Shown: in pieces, positions 61,300 through 64,000 of the stretch
Numbering within the stretch: the stretch's first letter is position 1
Layout: the number at the start of each line of letters is the position of its first letter
Origin: Microbacterium sufflavum
Lineage (GTDB): Bacteria; Actinomycetota; Actinomycetes; Actinomycetales; Microbacteriaceae
Assembly: GCF_023091155.1 (NCBI RefSeq)
Contig: NZ_JAHWXK010000001.1
Coordinates: forward strand, 558,001 to 622,000
Direction of reading: 5' to 3'
DNA: 64,000 nt
Notes under the pieces: generated by a model
Databases searched by the model: none
The model's input: the letters and a program-made list of their open reading frames with translations, nothing else
What the model was told of the DNA's origin: nothing
Position numbers and translations under genes: made by a program

Positions 61300-62250
61300 G
61301 TGGCCCGCACCATCCGTGAAGGGGGCTCCGTCGGCACTGCCGGCGGGGCCTCCCCGGCACGCGGACGGCGTCGGCCGTTCCGCGGCCGTCACGCCCTGAC
61401 GCTGCTGGCGTTCCTCGCCCCGGCGATCGTGTTCGTCTGCTGGTTCACCTACTGGCCCATGCTGCAGGGCGCCCGCATGGCGTTCCACGACTGGAACCTG
61501 TGGGACCTCACGTCGACCCCGTTCGTCGGCTTCGACAACTTCTTCGCCGTGTTCCGCGACCCGGCGTTCCCGACCGTGGCGTGGAACTCCGTGCTGTGGG
61601 TGGTCGGCTCGCTCGTGCCCCAGCTCGTCATCGGCTTCCTCATCGCGCTGGCCCTGCGCAAGCGGTTCCGCTTCCGCGGGCTCTACCAGGCGCTGGTGTT
61701 CTTCCCGTGGGCGGTGTCGGGCTTCCTCATCGGCATGCTGTTCCGCTGGATGTTCAACGCCGAGTTCGGCGTGGTCAACGACCTGCTCATGAAGGCCGGC
61801 CTCATCGACGCCCCGCTGCCCTGGCTGGCCGACCCGAAGCTGGCGATGTTCGCCGTCATCGTCGCGAACATCTGGTACGGCGTGACGTTCTTCGCGATCA
61901 TGATCCTCGCGGCACTCCAGTCGGTGCCCGACGAGATGCTGGAGGCGGCGAGCCTCGACGGCGCCGGCAAGGTGCGGCAGCTGTTCTCGATCATCATCCC
62001 GTACATCTCGATGACGCTGCTGCTGACGATCCTGCTGCGCGTGATCTGGATCTTCAACTTCCCCGACATCATCTACGCGATGACGAACGGCGGCCCGGCC
62101 AACCAGACCCACATCATCACGACGTGGATGATCAACTACACGCAGCAGGGCAACTACGGCATCGCGAGCGCCATCGGGCTCATCGTCGTGGCGTTCCTCA
62201 TGGTGTTCTGCGCCTTCTATCTGATGGCGATGCGGAGGGTGCAGCGATGA
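61300..62250 (+). CDS. CUT1 permease (MalF-like), third importer
   Basis: 316 residues from a GTG three bases past the binding-protein stop. Basic N-terminal tail of 28 residues, six helices, EAA loop LEAASLDGAGKVRQLFSIIIP at about 214-234. Confidence 0.92.
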   Translation: MARTIREGGSVGTAGGASPARGRRRPFRGRHALTLLAFLAPAIVFVCWFTYWPMLQGARMAFHDWNLWDLTSTPFVGFDNFFAVFRDPAFPTVAWNSVLWVVGSLVPQLVIGFLIALALRKRFRFRGLYQALVFFPWAVSGFLIGMLFRWMFNAEFGVVNDLLMKAGLIDAPLPWLADPKLAMFAVIVANIWYGVTFFAIMILAALQSVPDEMLEAASLDGAGKVRQLFSIIIPYISMTLLLTILLRVIWIFNFPDIIYAMTNGGPANQTHIITTWMINYTQQGNYGIASAIGLIVVAFLMVFCAFYLMAMRRVQR

Positions 62251-63167
62251 CCATCACCTCGACCACCCGGACCGGTTCCTCGATCACCGAGACCCGTCGG
62301 ATCACGGTGCCCGACCCGAAGGCCGCTCCGCGACCGAGGCCGCGGGTGACCGTCGGCGGTGTCGTGCGCGTGGTCGGGCTGGCCCTGTGGCTCCTGATCA
62401 CGCTGTTCCCGCTGTACTGGATCACGCTCACCGCGTTCAAGTCGCCGGGGACCATCAACCGCTTCCCGATCGAGTACTGGCCGAGCGAGCCCTCGTTCGA
62501 CAACTTCACGAGCCTGTTCGAGAAGAGCTCGTTCGGGGTCTTCCTGGCCAACTCGGCGATCGTGGCGGTGTCGGCCGGAGCCGTCGCGACGCTCATCGCC
62601 CTGCTCAGCGCCTACGTGCTCGCGCGCTTCGAGTTCCGCGGCAAGGGGGCGATCCTCATCGCGTTCCTGCTGACGCAGATGATCCCCGCGTTCATCGCCC
62701 TCGGCCCGCTGTACTCGATGATGACCGACCTGGGCCTCGTCGACACCAAGCCCGGACTCATCCTCGTCTACATCGCGATCTGCATCCCGTTCTCCACCGT
62801 GATGCTGCGCGGCTTCTTCGAGAACGTGCCCGACGCGCTGGAGGAGGCGGCGATGATCGACGGCTGCTCGCGCCTGGGAGCCCTGTTCCGGGTGCTGGTG
62901 CCGGTCATGACGCCCGGCATCATCGCGGCGTTCATCTTCAACTTCGTCAACTGCTGGAACGAGCTGTTCCTGTCGGTCGTGCTGATGAACACCGACGCGA
63001 ACCGCACCGTGCCCTCGGCGCTGAACGGCTTCATCTCCACGTTCAACATCGACTGGGGCTCCATGTCGGCCGCGGCCGTGCTGACGATCCTGCCGACCAT
63101 GGTGATGTTCGCCCTCGCCAGCCGCTGGATCGTGCAGGGCCTCACGGCCGGTGCCGTGAAGGAGTAG
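62247..63167 (+). CDS. CUT1 permease (MalG-like), third importer
   Basis: 306 residues, ATGA overlap with the previous permease. A 35-residue tail, six helices, EAA loop EEAAMIDGCSRLGALFRVLVP at about 197-217, end GLTAGAVKE. No ATPase gene follows; the operon ends with the terminator at 63181. Confidence 0.92.
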   Translation: MTITSTTRTGSSITETRRITVPDPKAAPRPRPRVTVGGVVRVVGLALWLLITLFPLYWITLTAFKSPGTINRFPIEYWPSEPSFDNFTSLFEKSSFGVFLANSAIVAVSAGAVATLIALLSAYVLARFEFRGKGAILIAFLLTQMIPAFIALGPLYSMMTDLGLVDTKPGLILVYIAICIPFSTVMLRGFFENVPDALEEAAMIDGCSRLGALFRVLVPVMTPGIIAAFIFNFVNCWNELFLSVVLMNTDANRTVPSALNGFISTFNIDWGSMSAAAVLTILPTMVMFALASRWIVQGLTAGAVKE

Positions 63168-63180
63168 CCCGCGCGCGGAC

Positions 63181-63217
63181 GAAGGCCCCCTCTCGCTGAT
63201 CGCGGGAGGGGGCCTTC
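63181..63217. terminator. terminator between convergent permease and AKR genes
   Basis: GAAGGCCCCCTC (63181-63192) and GAGGGGGCCTTC (63206-63217): perfect 12-bp stem, 13-nt loop, 13 bp past the permease stop and 11 bp before the AKR stop. Serves both strands. Confidence 0.8.
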
Positions 63218-63228
63218 GCCTGCCCCGG

Positions 63229-64000
63229 TCAGACCAGGCGGCTCTTCGGGGACACGGAGTACGTGTGCTCGGCGTCGCGGTTCACCGTGTCGCCCAGGGC
63301 CTCGTCGATCGCGGACAGCGTGTCGGCGTCGAGCGTCACGCCCGAGGCCTTGACGGTGTCGGCGAGCTGCTCGGGCCGGGAGGCGCCCACCAGGGCCGCC
63401 GCCACGTTGGGGTTCTGCAGCACCCACGCGATCGCGAGCTGCGGCATCGTGAGCCCCGCCTGCTCGGCGATCGGCTTGAGACGCTGCACCGCGGTGAGGA
63501 TGTCGTCCTGCAGGAAGCTCTGGATGAACCCGGCCCCGGAGTTCTGGTCGGTCGCGCGCGAGCCCTCCGGCACCGGCTGCCCGGGCAGGTACTTGCCGCT
63601 GAGCACGCCCTGCGCCATCGGCGACCACACGATCTGCGAGATGCCCAGCTCCTCCGACGCGGGCACGACCTTGCCCTCGATCACGCGCCACAGCATCGAG
63701 TACTGCGGCTGGTTCGAGATGAGCTGGATGCCGAGCTGCGTCGCCAGCGCGTGACCCTCGCGCAGCTGCTCGGCCGTCCACTCCGAGACGCCGATGTAGA
63801 GCGCCTTGCCCTGCCGCACGACGTCGGCGAACGCCTGGAACGTCTCCTCCAGCGGGGTCTCGTAGTCGAAGCGGTGCGCCTGGTACAGGTCGACGTAGTC
63901 GGTGCCGAGGCGCTTCAGCGAGCCGTTGATCGACTCCATGATGTGCTTGCGGCTCAGGCCGGTGTCGTTCGGGCCCTTCGGGCCGGTCGGGAAGTAGACC
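63229..64000 (-). CDS. aldo/keto reductase, N-terminus beyond the window
   Basis: 257 residues visible, opening VYFPTGPKGPNDTGLSRKHIMESINGSLKRLGTDYVDLYQAHRFDYETPL after translation through the window edge; the catalytic Asp/Tyr/Lys part lies outside. YVDLYQAHRFD and the C-terminal region (VLQNPNVAAALVGASRPEQL) match the Kv-beta/YghZ-like AKR subgroup. It is different from the aldose dehydrogenases at 11.7 and 43.2 kb. The internal ATG at 63939 is not the true start. Confidence 0.9.
   Translation of the reverse strand, partial: VYFPTGPKGPNDTGLSRKHIMESINGSLKRLGTDYVDLYQAHRFDYETPLEETFQAFADVVRQGKALYIGVSEWTAEQLREGHALATQLGIQLISNQPQYSMLWRVIEGKVVPASEELGISQIVWSPMAQGVLSGKYLPGQPVPEGSRATDQNSGAGFIQSFLQDDILTAVQRLKPIAEQAGLTMPQLAIAWVLQNPNVAAALVGASRPEQLADTVKASGVTLDADTLSAIDEALGDTVNRDAEHTYSVSPKSRLV

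Noticed and set aside
63229..63939. Aldo/keto reductase as a complete 236-residue gene starting at 63939.
   Set aside because: The reading frame continues to the window edge with typical AKR sequence (GLSRKHIMESINGSLKRLG), so the start lies outside.
1..64000. tRNA, rRNA, insertion sequences, prophage, attachment sites, CRISPR.
   Set aside because: No cloverleaf-like sequence, transposase, integrase, phage gene or repeated spacer array was recognised on either strand.

Overview
The window is high-GC DNA packed with genes, with short intergenic gaps, many ATGA/TGATG stop-start overlaps and several apparent leaderless promoters. Gene content (prpDBC, many CUT1 sugar importers without ATPases, FCD-type GntR regulators, class F sortase, Cds1-type desulfhydrase) points to an actinobacterium, most probably Microbacteriaceae, perhaps Microbacterium. 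This is inference from gene content, not a database match. No tRNA, rRNA, insertion sequence, prophage or CRISPR array was seen.

Layout. (1) 1-4.05 kb: 2-methylcitrate cycle operon (GntR-prpD-prpB-prpC, minus strand, prpC cut by the window edge), then an EamA exporter divergent from a CGNR zinc-finger regulator. (2) 5.7-29.0 kb: a glycan-utilisation region. It has two CUT1 importers (5.8-9.0 and 19.2-22.4 kb), a large secreted beta-helix protein (GH141-like start), a secreted BNR_4 beta-propeller protein, an SGNH esterase, a cytosolic toroid-like protein of unknown function, an RraA-like protein, an aldose dehydrogenase, a lactonase-type amidohydrolase, an FAD oxidoreductase, an AXE1-like esterase and three regulators. 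Three promoter regions here share a site around ATCGAYTA, suggesting one regulon under the FCD regulator at 13.6 kb. (3) 29.1-34.5 kb: an unusual, translationally coupled operon of cupin isomerase, FGGY kinase, D-2-hydroxyacid dehydrogenase, shikimate-dehydrogenase-like protein, phosphotriesterase-family lactonase and ABM monooxygenase. (4) 34.5-36.5 kb: small secreted proteins and a VOC protein. (5) 36.6-42.6 kb: a ribose-type (CUT2) importer, a ketose 3-epimerase and its LacI regulator. (6) 42.7-48.9 kb: a complete non-phosphorylating L-fucose pathway (mutarotase, dehydrogenase, lactonase, L-fuconate dehydratase, KDR/KDF dehydrogenase, FAH-type hydrolase) with its FCD regulator. (7) 48.95-51.9 kb: a transaldolase-like protein divergent from ribokinase-RbsD-GntR(UTRA). 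(8) 51.95-57.8 kb: cysteine desulfhydrase, FHA protein, a DUF4397-sortase-ECF sigma-anti-sigma module and an ACT protein. (9) 57.8-63.2 kb: FCD regulator divergent from a class V aminotransferase and a third CUT1 importer; the window ends in a truncated aldo/keto reductase.

How it works together. The main biological message is nested sugar regulons readable from operators. ATTA-N-CGA...TCG-N-TAAT ties together the glycan region; ACCTGT-N4-ACAGGT ties the unusual 29-34 kb operon to the CUT2 importer and to the ribokinase/RbsD/transaldolase locus; GACATCCGATGTC marks the L-fucose genes; TTGGCACGTTSCAA marks the epimerase/LacI pair. The three CUT1 importers lack ATPases, so they probably share a multitask ATPase (MsiK-like) encoded elsewhere.
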